Shown piece by piece: positions 44,433-55,872 of a DNA stretch of 64,000 nucleotides. Source of the DNA: Amphiura filiformis (lineage: Eukaryota > Echinodermata > Ophiuroidea > Amphilepidida > Amphiuridae). Position numbers and translations under genes: made by a program. The notes below the pieces were generated by a model. It was given only the letters and a program-made list of their open reading frames with translations. It searched no databases and had not been told where the DNA came from. Numbering within the stretch: the first letter of the stretch is position 1; every line of letters begins with the position of its first letter. The stretch spans positions 44,098,990 through 44,162,989 of the forward strand of contig NC_092637.1 in assembly GCF_039555335.1 (NCBI RefSeq), in the 5' to 3' direction.

Positions 44433-44769
44433 AAGGGCATTTCGCGATCCACAGCCTCATCCCCCCACTTTTCTCAAAAAAAGTTGAGATTTTTATATCA
44501 CTGGAAACCTCTGGCTACATAATGTTTATGTACAAAATATTTCTTGCAGATTAATTCATTTAGCAAAGATATCGTGAAATTTGAATTTCGTTCTGGTGCA
44601 CCAGAACGAAATTACAACGCATTGTCTATGGAGCAGTGTAATACACATAATCATGCATAACTCGCGAACGCAAAATCGGAATCAACTGAAATTTTGGGAA
44701 TAGGCTTTTTCGTGGATATCTAATGAAAAATGACATAAATAGAGGATGCTAGGATCACGAAATACTCCT
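44433..44769 (-). mobile_element. MITE (family C), copy 2, TTAA-flanked
   Basis: Inverse of 1841-2190: AAGGGCATTTCGCGATCC at the left, GGATCACGAAATACTCCT at the right, with the inner TTCGTTCTGGTGCACCAGAA palindrome. TTAA at 44429-44432 and 44770-44773. Confidence 0.8.
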
Positions 44770-45045
44770 TTAAGCATAATTATGACATATTGATTTATTG
44801 TCCTTAATCTTAGTAACTTAATCCTTATGGGTCGAAGATTGACCACCTACTAATCCACTACACTAATTATTTCTTGAGCTATTCCAAAAATTAACTGCAT
44901 TCCCTAAAGAAGTCATTTTTTTTTAAATGCTCGGGAATTCTCAGAGCAGAATTTCATTGGGTAAAAATGTGAATTTTCAGTTAGGGGCAAACTCCATTGA
45001 AAAATTTCCAGAAAAAAAGGAAGAATATCACAAAGATCGTTGGGA

Positions 45046-46580
45046 AAGTGGAGACAATCTACTGACAAGATTCTTCAGGATTCAAATTAATGGATTCAAG
45101 TCATATTTCAAGTTATTAAAATTGACATTTTATTAGACGTAAAATATTCGGTTCAACCTGTCTTCGTTTTTAATCTATTCCCACTCTATTTTCATTATAA
45201 AGGATTCACCATTAGACTTCAAGGGGGGTAGGAAGTATTTAAAAAAATTCCACCACTACATGAGCAACAAAAAAACCTTTCCCACCAACACTACACTAAA
45301 AAAATCCCCACCTAACTGTGTATAAATGCATGAAATTTAAAACAATTTCTCCCTACCACAACTTCCTACCCCCTTTGAAGTATAATGGTGCGTCCCTAAT
45401 GTTTAACTTCTAACGAATGGTTGATGCGTAGGGGCTGTGCAATAATTATGAGCCGGGGGGGTAATATTTCCAAACGGCTCAACAAAATCGCTTGTCCCCC
45501 TCTCGGCCCGCCAAAATGGCTTGCCCCCCCCCTTCTCGGCTCGCCAAAAATTCTTCCCCCCTCGCACATGCCAAATTTTCAAACTGCATGGCCTTACCCT
45601 TACTCATATTGGAAGAGTTTCTTCTTATGATTAAGACTTATATCTAAACAATATTGAGTTACACAATAAAATACTATACAAAATTTATTATATAGGCCTA
45701 CATTGTAGCCGTTAATTAAGCACTTGTTCGGTTGAAATTACAAGTTTCAAATGTGGCGAGGAAGTTTAACTTAACTTGGCCGGATTCAAATTGTACCTTG
45801 TAGCTGCATTATTTGCCTGGAGCACAAATAAGGTAAACCGCCTTAGTTCTTCAACCTTAGCAGATGACCCTTTTGTGTACCAAGAGTCCAGGTAGTTACA
45901 ATTTGCGTGCTCCAAGCGGTCGACATGAAGGTAATGACGGAACAAACATCCACTTTTATCTTAAAAGGGCATTTCGCGATCCACAGCCTCATCCCCCCCA
46001 CTTTTCTCAAAAAAAGTTGAGATTTTTATATCACTGGAAACCTCTGGCTACATAATGTTTATGTACAAAATATTTCTTGCAGATTAATTCATTTAGCAAA
46101 GATATCGTGAAATTTGAATTTCGTTCTGGTGCACCAGAACGAAATTACAACGCATTGTCTATGGAGCAGTGTAATACACATAATCATGCATAACTCGCGA
46201 ACGCAAAATCGGAATCAACTGAAATTTTGGGAATAGGCTTTTTCGTGGATATCTAATGAAAAATGACATAAATAGAGGATGCTAGGATCACGAAATACTC
46301 CTTTAAGCATAATTATGACATATTGATTTATTGTCCTTAATCTTAGTAACTTAATCCTTATGGGTCGAAGATTGACCACCTACTAATCCACTACACTAAT
46401 TATTTCTTGAGCTATTCCAAAAATTAACTGCATTCCCTAAAGAAGTCATTTTTTTTTTAAATGCTCGGGAATTCTCAGAGCAGAATTTCATTGGGTAAAA
46501 ATGGGAATTTTCAGTTAGGGGCAAACTCCATTGAAAAAATTTCCAGAAAAAAAGGAAGAATATCACAAAGATCGTTGGGA
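45046..46580. repeat. Tandem duplication unit 2 (about 1.54 kb)
   Basis: Near-identical to unit 1. The differences I can see are mostly in G, C, A and T run lengths (for example a shorter C run near 45525). It ends GATCGTTGGGA, then unique sequence AATCCCATGTCC. Confidence 0.9.
45965..46302 (-). mobile_element. MITE (family C), copy 3 (in tandem unit 2)
   Basis: Same as 44433-44769 apart from one extra C in the C run near 45995; TTAA at 45961-45964 and 46303-46306. Confidence 0.8.
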
Positions 46581-46952
46581 AATCCCATGTCCTCTTTAGT
46601 GAACATGATACATTTTTGGGAATTCCCACTGCTAAATGACGATTTTTCTTGGGAAGGCTACAAAGTTTCTACAATCCCGTGTTTTCTTTGGGGTGGAATT
46701 AAGTTCTGGAATAGCCATTTTCCATCATCTATGCAACTCAATCCCCAATGTACTTCATCACCAACTTTATTTCAATATCACAAATTTACAGCTCTGGTAT
46801 TTACAACCACTACCCTTTTTAAAGGCTTTTGTTTCTTTAAATAAAAGGTAATCTGTGGTAGCACATTTTTCTCTTGTACCCACAAGCTTCCCTTTCCACA
46901 CACGTTGTAATGTTATCAACATGCAACTTTGCACTGAAATACAAGGCCTTAA
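46581..46952. other. Non-coding, nothing recognised
   Basis: Unique-looking sequence after the tandem duplication. The small open frames lack splice or family support. Confidence 0.3.
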
Positions 46953-47230
46953 GGGACCGTTCACAAACACTTGTAAGGGGGGCCTGATGCAAAAAGGGGG
47001 GCCTGACAATTTTTCACCCTCCTAAGGGGGGGCCTGAAAAAAATGACCACGATTTTTCCTGGGAAAATGGAGTTTATATGCTTTTCTATGGGGTTGACCG
47101 ATAATTTTCATGTCGAAAAAGGGGGGCCCTGAAATTTTCGAGGTCTGTAAAGGAGGGGCCCGAAAAATTTTCGCGATAATTTTTTTTTTGCATCAGGCCC
47201 CCCCCCTTACAAGTGTTTGTGAACGGTCCC
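46953..47230. mobile_element. 278-bp MITE (family A), complete
   Basis: GGGACCGTTCACAAACACTT and AAGTGTTTGTGAACGGTCCC are exact inverse ends. The interior repeats GGGGGGCCTGA phrases. Flanks are TAA at the left and TTA at the right, compatible with a 3-bp TWA target. Confidence 0.85.
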
Positions 47231-47330
47231 TTAGTGGTGTGTGGTTGCTCAAACGTCCCATCAGAGAGTTAAATTTTGGTTCTCAAATGAGTTGATGTTT
47301 TTCATGTTGTCAAAATATTCATTAGGCTTA

Positions 47331-47505
47331 GGCCCTATGTCACATGGGGGAAATGGGAGATCACACAAAACAGCCAAATTTCCTAACTTGAAATAACGAC
47401 AAAATATGTTAAAACAGGCTGCTGATTTCTGCAAAATTGTGATAAATGAGAGAAATGCTGCTAAATATGTGTGATTTACCATTTTCCCCCATGTGACATG
47501 GGGCC
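47331..47505. mobile_element. 175-bp MITE (family G), copy 1
   Basis: GGCCCTATGTCACATGGGGG and CCCCCATGTGACATGGGGCC are inverse ends. Confidence 0.75.
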
Positions 47506-48181
47506 TAAAAATTGAAATCCTTCAAATCCTACAAAAGTAGAACTGTTGGGTTATTCCATTTGAATTCCATACTCCCCACCCGGCAAGACATCTTCCACAC
47601 AGGGAGTGTGAATATCAAATGGAGTTGCCTGAATGGGTGACTATATTTGATATCTACACTCCTGTGTGCAAGATTGACGTCATGACCTCCATCTAAAGGG
47701 TGTAAGGATGTTAACTGGAACAGCCCATTGGCTGCATTTCACACATCGGACACTACACAGGTGCTGCTAATCACAGTGTAAGCACATTGTGTACTGTGGA
47801 GCTGTGTAGCAAATTCGATATAAATTTCCCGCTTTTTTTTTTAATCTCCAAGTCCACAAGTAATATGCGCGTTCTCGTTCTGAAACTTTAGTCCGGAATC
47901 AATTCTATTTTTTTTGATGCCAGGGGAAAAAAGCACTTGGAATTCCAGATAAATGCTTGTGATATTTTAATTTTACATCGAACCGTATGCAAAATATACA
48001 AGTTGGAGCCCAAATTGAGCTATATCCTACACATTTGCTGCCTTGAGATTCCAGTGGTTGAAAATATGAGCGATTTCGAATTTTCACCCCCACCCCCAAC
48101 AACCAACCACCCACCGACCCCCCCTCCGGAATTTTTTTTTCAAGGCGAGTGATTTCAAATTTAAAATCATGCTCTGGAACA
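47506..48181. other. Non-coding; possible eroded element at 47545-47735
   Basis: GGTTATTCCATTTGAATTCC at the left and AACTGGAACAGCCCATTGG at the right, with two mirrored TGTGAATATCAAATGG / ATATTTGATATCTACACTCC segments, suggest a diverged inverted-repeat element. No gene. Confidence 0.35.
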
Positions 48182-48354
48182 GGCCCTGTGTCACATGGGG
48201 GGAAATGGGAGATCACACAAAAACAGCCAGATTTCCTAAAATAACGACAAAATCTGTTAAAACCGGCTGCTGAATTCTGCAAAATTGTGAGAAATGAGGA
48301 GAAATGCTGCTAAATATGTGTGATTTACCATTTCCCCACATGTGACATGGGGCC
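48182..48354. mobile_element. 173-bp MITE (family G), copy 2
   Basis: GGCCCTGTGTCACATGGGGG and TGTGACATGGGGCC ends, with interior as at 47331-47505. Confidence 0.75.
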
Positions 48355-48700
48355 AAGGCTTCACCATGTTCACTACCTGAAGCGAATTGAATTCCCTCCT
48401 GAGGTTAAATTTGTCAGTGAGTTGATGACCAGATCACCAGGCTATCATTAGGGCCTATAGCTAAAGGCAGCAGATAAAACATAATGGGTCAGTGGGTTAC
48501 ATACAAATGACCTTCTGTGGTATTAAGTTCCCAGGAAGTGAGTTTTGCCATTTGTAGTTTTAACCACAAATTGATCCCTGCTACCTTCGATTTGGTTGGA
48601 AAAGGAGGTGAGACATGATCAATTCTGGTGAGACATGATCAATGCTGTTCAGGCAGTGAAACCTAATGTCCCGAATTTGATTCCCTGACACTTTTCTTAA
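48355..48700. other. Region 3' of the receptor gene
   Basis: Downstream of the receptor stop codon, so it may include the 3' UTR. I saw no clear AATAAA signal on the minus strand close to the stop. Otherwise non-coding. Confidence 0.3.
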
Positions 48701-48934
48701 TCACGCGCTTGTATTTGTTTGCTGTATGTTGCTAAGTTGAATTGCACTTCGGACTGGTTTGTTCTCGAATTTGATTCTCCACAGGCGCCTCACTCGACGA
48801 TTAAGTGCAAAGAAGATGAACATGAAGCACCCTTGAGTAGAACATACCAAAACAAATATCCACCACATGACAGTGACATCGGTAAAAGCAGCGATGAATC
48901 CAAGAATCCAAACTAGACCCATAAGTGTAGCAAT
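48701..48934 (-). CDS. Receptor gene, last exon: TM6, TM7 and C-tail
   Basis: The acceptor TGTTCCTTGTCAG precedes the exon. The encoded ATLMGLVWILGFIAAF is TM6 and WWIFVLVCSTQGCFMFIFFA is TM7, followed by a short basic and polar tail ending in NTSA and a TGA stop. It joins in phase to the donor at 60290: LVFIK plus IATLMGLVW reads straight through, as in family-B/adhesion-type receptors. The upstream part of the long open frame (48935-48988) is intron. Confidence 0.85.
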   Translation of the reverse strand: MATLMGLVWILGFIAAFTDVTVMWWIFVLVCSTQGCFMFIFFALNRRVRRLWRIKFENKPVRSAIQLSNIQQTNTSA

Positions 48935-49299
48935 CTGACAAGGAACAGAACAATGATTGAATATGTTATTTTTGGTACATGGTTCCAAACGGGAAGATAA
49001 TTGTCACACATTTATTTTATTTATTTATTACATCATATTTACCCAGGGTAACCCGATCAGCAAAAATGCTGTTCTTACACGAGGCCCTGCATCATATAAC
49101 AATTGCACAACAGAAATTTAAAATTACATATAAAGGTACAACAAAATTATTAACACATATCAAATCAAACCAACATGACAAAAATAATATAGCACCAACT
49201 AGAGGAAAAATTATTTGACCAAAAAACCAAACAAATGAACATCTCTACGTATATATAAATACACTGTTAAATACATATGAAACCACTAATAACATCATA

Positions 49300-49552
49300 T
49301 GTGACCCCTCGGCACAACTGAGCCCTGAAGTCGCCAATCATCATTTTTGAGATATTCAACCAAAATATTCTGCTTGAAATTAGCTTTAAAATGAGGTATA
49401 TCATGTATATAGTACTTGACATTTAAGTAGTGAAAAATCAATAAAACAGTCAATAAATCCTTTGTTTCCTATTGTTTATTGTTAAGTTTGATGGAGCATA
49501 TCTCAATAGTGGCACTGGCGACATCCGGGCTCAGTTGTGCCGAGGGGTCACA
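49300..49552. mobile_element. 253-bp MITE (family D), copy 2
   Basis: Same length and ends as 34261-34513 with TA at both flanks (49298-49299 and 49553-49554). Only a few substitutions separate the copies. Confidence 0.85.
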
Positions 49553-50222
49553 TATTATAGCCTAAACCATGGAAGTACTTCTCAGTCAGTTGTGAGCACG
49601 GTCGCTAATGAGCTCAATTCGGTAGTTGTGATATGAGGATCTCGAAGAATCTCATGATTTCTCGCTCGCAATCTGTGTACAATAATTTGGACAAAATCAC
49701 GCTGAGCACTGGCTGACCTGAAAGATATAGTATAGTCACCAGAGGGGGTTCCCATGCACCGAGTGCTTTTTTTTTTCTAACTTACATTTTTGTAATCCTG
49801 AAGGTGTCTAGTAAATGAATTTTGATGTTCCCAAAATTAAATATTGTCCCATGGGGCTCATTTGGCGGCCATCTTGGATTCCGACAAAATTCAATCAAAT
49901 TGACATAACTTTTGAACTAGACATCATAGGAAGAAAAATTACCCCATTTTTCGGGATAATGTGGACATGAGCAATCAATTAAAAGGGTTATTTTCATGAT
50001 TTAAACATGTTGGATACATTAAAATGCAAAATATTACTAAAATAGTATCTTCAAGGCATACTCGTCTGTATATATGAGCTCTTTTTTGGTACATTGAGAA
50101 GGATATTTTGATGTTATTGATTTATTTACTATTTTCTCTTCTAGGTGCATGACATTCACTTATTATTAGCTAGAACTGGTGTTAGTGAACTAAAAATCGT
50201 AGAATAGTTATAGTGAAGTGGT

Positions 50223-51100
50223 GGATAATCATGCCAAAACGCAAGGGTGATAAAGGTACTGAGTCAGACTCACTGCAGAAACGTCCTCCTGTAAATTGTA
50301 TTTTACATGTGAGTGGTATTGAGCATCTAGATTTTACGCCGCTCAGTAACGTCACTGACAAGCTGGCTCAGCTACATGATATTTGCGACAAAAGACACAT
50401 TGAACCTCATGATTCACCCTATCGCATGGATGATGTCTATAATCACATTCCGGAGAGTCTTGCTGGTGTAGATTTATATAGAAACAATTGGATATCATCG
50501 AGGCTGCTACCAAAACTTTACTGAAAATCAATATCGTTTGAAATGTAGTGCAGGAACTAATGAAGCTTCAACATCACAATCCTCTCGTAACCGTAAATTA
50601 CAATTATCAACTGTCATGCGACTGTTCCCTCTAGAATGTATCTTTTGTGAAAGACTGGAAATTAAAGTGTCTGGAAAGACTGAGAGACGCAAAAATTCCC
50701 AGTATGCAAGGACAAAGACGGAGCATTTAAGGAGCCTACTTGGAAACAGATTGAGCCTCAGGCACTAGAACTAGGACTACATCGTCTACATAGCATGGTG
50801 CTAGGTGAGGACATCTTTGCAAGAGAGGCGAATGAGAAGCTGAAGGTCCTACTTGAGAACCACATTATCCATAACTCGATCGCCTATGCCAAATTTCATC
50901 TAGGTGACAAAGGGTATTTCACCAACAACCTGGTCTACAGCGGCAGCATCTCTGTCGCAGACGCGGTGACTGCAAACTACCAAAACACATACTGCTCTGC
51001 ACTATCATCCGGCACCTCTACAGAAGCACACAACTCGCCACTATTCTCAGTAAGCTGGATATAACTGCGACACTGAGACATATAACTTCACCTTGGAACT
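50223..51100 (+). pseudogene. Left-arm coding relic (MPKRKGDK protein), N-terminal half
   Basis: ATG at 50223 opens MPKRKGDKGTESDSLQKRPP, then CILHVSGIEHLDFTPLS and HIEPHDSPYRMDDV. Here an insertion (TTTATATAGAAAC versus TTTAGAAAC in the right arm) shifts the frame away from the conserved YHRGCYQNFTENQYRLKC motif. Later frames give CIFCERLEIKVSGKTE and GEDIFAREANE. The segment present in the right arm between AREAN and KLKV is deleted. The HxGCYxxFT and CxxC motifs suggest metal binding; the function is unknown. Confidence 0.6.
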
Positions 51101-51128
51101 TGAGACAGTGCTGGCCAAGGATCTTAAT

Positions 51129-51595
51129 CACGGTTGTTTGATGGGATCATTTATTAGTTTTTCAAACAATTCATCATGTATAACCAAATTTTAGGCTTAA
51201 ACAGCTAAAAGTGATATCGTGCTAATGTATACAGATGATTTTAAGTCGTTCCCAACTTTAATTTCCCCTCTTTTACAAAATTATTCACTTTTATAGTATT
51301 TTTATAAGCTTTTTCGGCTATAAAATGTATATATTAATGCCAAAATTGGTGGCGCTATTTAGTTACTGGAAATTACCCTTTCAAGCTTTTAATACAAATA
51401 ATTCCTTTTATTGTTTGATAAAATATGTTTATAAAATTTCTTTGTTACTTGTTTTACCTATTCCAGTTGTTTTAATGGCGGTATTAATCACCTAACCCTT
51501 GCAAATAAAGAAATATGATTTAGGATAAATAGCGCCATCTATAGTTTGCATTTAGTTAATAATGAAGCCAATTCTATATACATCAAACAGCCGTG
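51129..51595. mobile_element. 467-bp MITE nested in the left arm, TAAT target duplication
   Basis: CACGGTTGTTTGATG at the left and CATCAAACAGCCGTG at the right; TAAT at 51125-51128 and 51596-51599. The right arm lacks it, so it inserted after the arms separated or only into this copy. A partial relative is at 1-141. Confidence 0.8.
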
Positions 51596-51599
51596 TAAT

Positions 51600-52156
51600 G
51601 AGGTTTCCACATCCCTTACTCCGCAGATCATTACCGGCGAGGGAAAGGATGTGTTTCATCTCGAATGGGACAATCTAAACAAAACTGACGAATATTCATG
51701 GGTCAAACGTGGTGACCAGCACTGGTGGGATAATGATACAAGATGTGAAACCCGGGTTTGATACCACTAACTAACCAGGATCGGACTCTCCCTCTGTATG
51801 AGCGTAGATATACCCGAGACCATGGCTTCTGTTCATTTCTGTAGTCAAGTCGGGCCCAAATTTCCTGAGGGAACCGTGTTCACTCCGCCCATGATAAATA
51901 GCGAAATGTACTCAACATGCATCTCAAAGAATATCGTGTCTGGTCATTTAGACGGGAAGCAGTGGGGAGAAGCAGCCTGTCCCAGGGTTTGGTGGCTTCC
52001 TCTCAGCTACCGGTGTGAAACCCCAAAGAAAGTCAACTATCGACTATTTCACCCCTATCCATCACCCCTTCACCGAATTCTCGACTTTCAAGGAGCTTCT
52101 AAAGTGGTCAGAAGATGCCACCATCCAAGTGGGTCAGGAGTATGTCCTTGTCTTCA
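51600..52156 (+). pseudogene. Left-arm coding relic, later part
   Basis: Frames encode GKDVFHLEWDNLNKTDEY, QWGEAACPRVWWLPLS and then TIDYFTPIHHPFTEFSTFKE and KWSEDATIQVGQEYV. The first two parts are mirrored in the right arm; the last part is not and ends at the arm junction. Disrupted by frameshifts. No family named. Confidence 0.5.
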
Positions 52157-53867
52157 TATGTGACATACTTCACAAGCATGGTAAAAGTGGAGGGGTCCTG
52201 TAAAGCGAGGTCGAGGGTCTCACAAGGAGTACATGTCTGTACGAGATTCAGCAAGGTCTTGGGGTTGGTGACCTCAACATTCTCCTCCTCAATGAATCGC
52301 TCAATTAACAAGCGCTTCACCGACTGTTTAGTGGCAGAACAGTGCTTTTGCATATGCCTTCCCTGTCAATACACTACGTAGGCAGCCACTGGTAATGAGA
52401 TAAGCCACCAAACCCTGGGACAGGCTGCTTCTCCCAATAGCTTCCACAGATGTGAACAGGATCAGGGTGTATCTACTTTTAGGGAGCGCAACTTGCTCCG
52501 CGCGTAGAGAGGGAGAGTTCGATCCTGGTTAGTGGTATCAAACCCGGGTTTCACATCTTGTATCATTATCCCACCAGTGCTGTTCACAACATTTTAGCCA
52601 TGGATATTCGTCATTGTTTTGTTTAGATTGTCCCATACGAGATGAAACACGTCGTTTCCCTTGCTGGTAATGATCTGCGGAGTATTATGTGGAAACCTTA
52701 GCTAGCATTGTCTCTAGTTCCTAAGGCGAAGTTGCATGTCTCACAGTGACCCAGCTTACTGAAGATAGTGGTGAGTTGTTTGCTTCAATAGAGGTGCCCG
52801 ATACTAGTGCAGCATGTGCTTTGGTAGTTTGGTAGAAGAAACAGGGCCACATCCTTATACTTATCTTTGAACCCCAGCTTATATGAATAAGTCACCGCGT
52901 CTGCGACAGAGATGATGGCGCCGTAGACCAGGTTGCAGGTATATATATAGCCTTTGTCACCCGGATAAAACTTGGCAAAGGTGATCGAGTCATGAATATC
53001 ATGGTTCTCAAGTCGGACCTTCAGCTTGTCACTTCTGTACTCTGGATTGGGGAAGCCACTTCTTTCAAACTCTTGTATGATTGTACAGAAGACTCAGCGA
53101 TGTACGTAACATAACCTCCTTCTGCCCAACAACTCGGTCTTGAATGAAATCAAGGACAACAGTGAATGCCAACAGATGTGCAGCAGCTTTACGATCCTGC
53201 TCTGTTTCAATTGTCGCTTTCACTTCATCACGCAGGTAAGTTGTGTACTTCGTGTTGAAAGAATCGCGACAGGAATAGTGGCAATTCGCCTCTCTTGCAA
53301 ATAGGTCCTCACCTTGCACCATGCTATGTAGACGATATAGTCCTAGTTCTAGTGCCCGATGCTCAATCTGTTTCCAATGCTGGGAATTTGATGCATCTCT
53401 CAGTCTTTCCAGACACTTTCATTTCCAGTCTTTCACAAAAGATACATTCTGGAGGAACAGTCGCATGGCAGTTGATAATGGTAATTAACGGTTACGAGAG
53501 GATTGTGATGTTGAAGCTTCATTAGTTCCTGCACTACATTTCAAACGATATTGATTTTCAGTAAAGTTTTGGTAGCAGCCTCTATGATATCCAATTGTTT
53601 CTAAATCTACACCAGCAAGACTCTCCGGAATGTGATTACAGACATCATCCATGCGATAGGGTGAATCATGAGGTTCAATGTGTCTTTTGTCACGAATGTC
53701 ATGTAGCTGAGCCAGCTTGTCAGTGGCAGAGCCCCTTAGTTTACTGAGCGGCGTAAAATCTAGATGCTCAATACCACTCACATGTAAAATACAATTTACA
53801 GGAGGACGTTTCTGCAGTGAGTCTGACTCAGTACCTTTATCACCCTTGCGTTTTGGCATGATTATCC
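52157..53867 (-). pseudogene. Right-arm coding relic (MPKRKGDK protein)
   Basis: From ATG at 53867 it reads MPKRKGDK..., KLRGSATDKLAQLHDIRDKR, ETIGYHRGCYQNFTENQYRL, then after broken stretches MVQGEDLFAREANCHYSCRD, HLLAFTVVLDFIQDRVVGQK, KFYPGDKGY, WGEAACPRVWWL and finally LLIERFIEEENVEVTNPKTL and CETLDLALQDPSTFTMLVKY up to the arm junction. It retains segments deleted in the left arm, so the two arms complement each other. Several stops and frameshifts make it inactive. Confidence 0.6.
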
Positions 53868-54046
53868 ACCACTTCACTATAACTATGCTACGATTTTTAG
53901 TTCACTAACACCAGTTCTAGCTAATAATAAGTTAAGTCATGCACCTAGAAGAGAAAATAGTAAATAAATCAATAACATCAAAATATCCTTCTCAATGTAC
54001 CAAAAAGAGCTCCTATTATATACAGACGAGTATGCCTCGCAGATAA

Positions 54047-54440
54047 TATTTTTAGTAATATTTTGCATTTTAATGTATCCAACATGTTTAAATCATGAAA
54101 ATAACCCTTTTAATTGATTGCTCATGTCCACATTATCCCGAAAAATGGGGTCATTTGTCTTCCTATGATGTCTAGTTCAAAAGTTATGTCAATTTCATTG
54201 AATTTTGTCGGAATCCAATATGGCCGCCAAATGAACGCCATGGGACATAATATTTTGCATTTTAATGTATCCAACATGTTTAAATCATGAAAATAACCCT
54301 TTTAATTGATTGCTCATGTCCACATTATCCCGCAAAATGGGGTAATTTGTCTTCCTATGATGTCTAGTTCAAAAGTTATGTCAATTTCATTGAATTTTGT
54401 CGGAATCCAAGATGGCCGCCAAATGAACCCCATGGGACAA
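54047..54440. repeat. About 190-bp tandem duplication in the right-arm leader
   Basis: ATATTTTGCATTTTAATGTA...AATATGGCCGCCAAATGAAC is followed directly by a second copy ending AAGATGGCCGCCAAATGAAC. The left arm has only one copy (about 49860-50030). Confidence 0.8.
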
Positions 54441-54910
54441 TATTTAATATTGGGAACATCAAAATTCATTTACTAGACACCTTCAGGATTACAAAAATGT
54501 AAGTTAGAAAAAAAAAGCACTCGGTGCATGGGAACCCCCTCTGGTGACTATACTAATAAGTGTATACTGGCATTTGTTTTCTAAAAAACATTTCAAAATT
54601 GCTTCCAAATTGCTAAGGAGACATGTACATTTAATTCTGTGATAAAAAACGAGACCAACCGTGGTTGCGTTTGTAATAGGCTGCTACTTGGGAAATTGTG
54701 CATGTGTATGCGTATGTTCATATGAAAGTAGTCGGAGCATAAACACATTGCATTTGAATGTATTTTCACGGTGTGAAATTCTCAGACCTTTTGAAACCGA
54801 TTCATTCCGATTAAACCCCAAACATAAAATATTTCCCCCGATCGCACGCGCAGAAAAAATGCCCTCTTCAGCATTATGTACATGTACAGTGCGAAGTTCC
54901 AATGTGTAAC

Positions 54911-55061
54911 GCGGCCCATACACGTTCAATCTTACTGATCAATATCAAGGACCCAGTGGATACAAAATCTACCACTGAACACGCACAATGGTGGATTTTG
55001 TATCCACTCCTGCATCTAGGGTCCCAAATGTTGATCAATATTTTGATCGTGTATGGCCCGC
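54911..55061. mobile_element. 151-bp inverted-repeat element
   Basis: GCGGCCCATACACG at the left and CGTGTATGGCCCGC at the right, plus GTGGATACAAAATCTACCA / TGGTGGATTTTGTATCCAC in the middle. Confidence 0.75.
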
Positions 55062-55154
55062 ATAACAGGCATCATAACCACAACGGACTTTCGCACAATC
55101 AACTATGCACCTTTGTTTCATAACCATGAAGGTATAGGACATTTTTTGTTTTTG

Positions 55155-55456
55155 CTATAGCCCCCGAATGAAATTTATTTAATTATGTTTGTACTCACTC
55201 AGGTAGCATTGTGTGTGAATTTTACATCCGGACTAGAGGCTATTCTTTTTTATGGGCATTTTAGTGTCTAAAATGGCCCAAAATGAGGGTTTTTCAATAT
55301 TGCCGTCCATTTCTAATCGTCACCCCCATAGGCTTTACATGTAAAATAGAAAGGCTCGTAAAAATTTAATAGCCTCTAGTTCGGATGTAAAATTCACACA
55401 AAATGCTTTTTGAGTGATTACAAAGATAATTAAATACTTTTCATTCGGGGTTATGT
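55155..55456. mobile_element. About 300-bp inverted-repeat element
   Basis: CCCCCGAATGAAATTTATTT faces AAATACTTTTCATTCGGGG. GTGTGAATTTTACATCCG / CGGATGTAAAATTCACAC and GAGGCTATT / AATAGCCTC form further mirrored pairs. Confidence 0.75.
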
Positions 55457-55872
55457 GGAATTTTTTTTATTATATTCCTTGTACAATGACATTTCACAAT
55501 AAAATGTCCATTGGAAACAAAGGTGTATGGGTGAAAGAAGTACTTTTGCCAAGGATACTCAATCAAGCGTGTGGTGCTATGTCTTGCGTAGGAGACTAAC
55601 GAAAAAGACGAACATTTGCACTTTTCTTTCCAATACTGTCATATTGTGAAGTACCAAATAGTAAAGGTGAAATACCATTGGAATATAATTCTCGCGATGG
55701 CCCATGTGACAAGTTGATTTTGGCTAAGTAAGTTGTCTTTTTACTCAAAAGTACTGCGATTTTGTCCGCCAATTTGACCCTTATAGCTTACTGAATAAAT
55801 GCCGCTGTTTTCAGACCAGACACACCCTTAAGTGCATGGCAATTTTTAGCTGGTAACTGGTAATTAAGTTAA

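Larger units (their letters stand above)
43498..45045. repeat. Tandem duplication unit 1 (about 1.55 kb)
   Basis: The sequence from AAGTGGAGACAATCTACTGA to CAAAGATCGTTGGGA is repeated at 45046-46580. It contains family F (43654-43854), a partial family E (43889-44060) and family C (44433-44769). No gene. Confidence 0.9.
49730..54553. mobile_element. 4.8-kb near-palindromic element: two tail-to-tail copies of an unrecognised coding element
   Basis: The outer ends GTATAGTCACCAGAGGGGGT and ACCCCCTCTGGTGACTATAC are exact inverses, and TA lies directly outside both (49728-49729 and 54554-54555). From the ends inward both arms carry the same non-coding leader, the same start MPKRKGDKGTESDSLQKRP, and later matching segments (LEWDNLNKT, WGEAACPRVWWL). 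The arms meet near 52156. Each arm has its own deletions and insertions, so both reading frames are broken. No transposase family is recognised. This is either an inverted dimer created by rearrangement or a foldback-like element. Confidence 0.75.

Noticed and set aside
49730-54553. Ordinary cut-and-paste transposon with short TIRs and a single transposase gene
   Set aside because: The inverse symmetry extends through leaders and coding relics over both arms, so this is a dimer or foldback, not one gene between two short ends.
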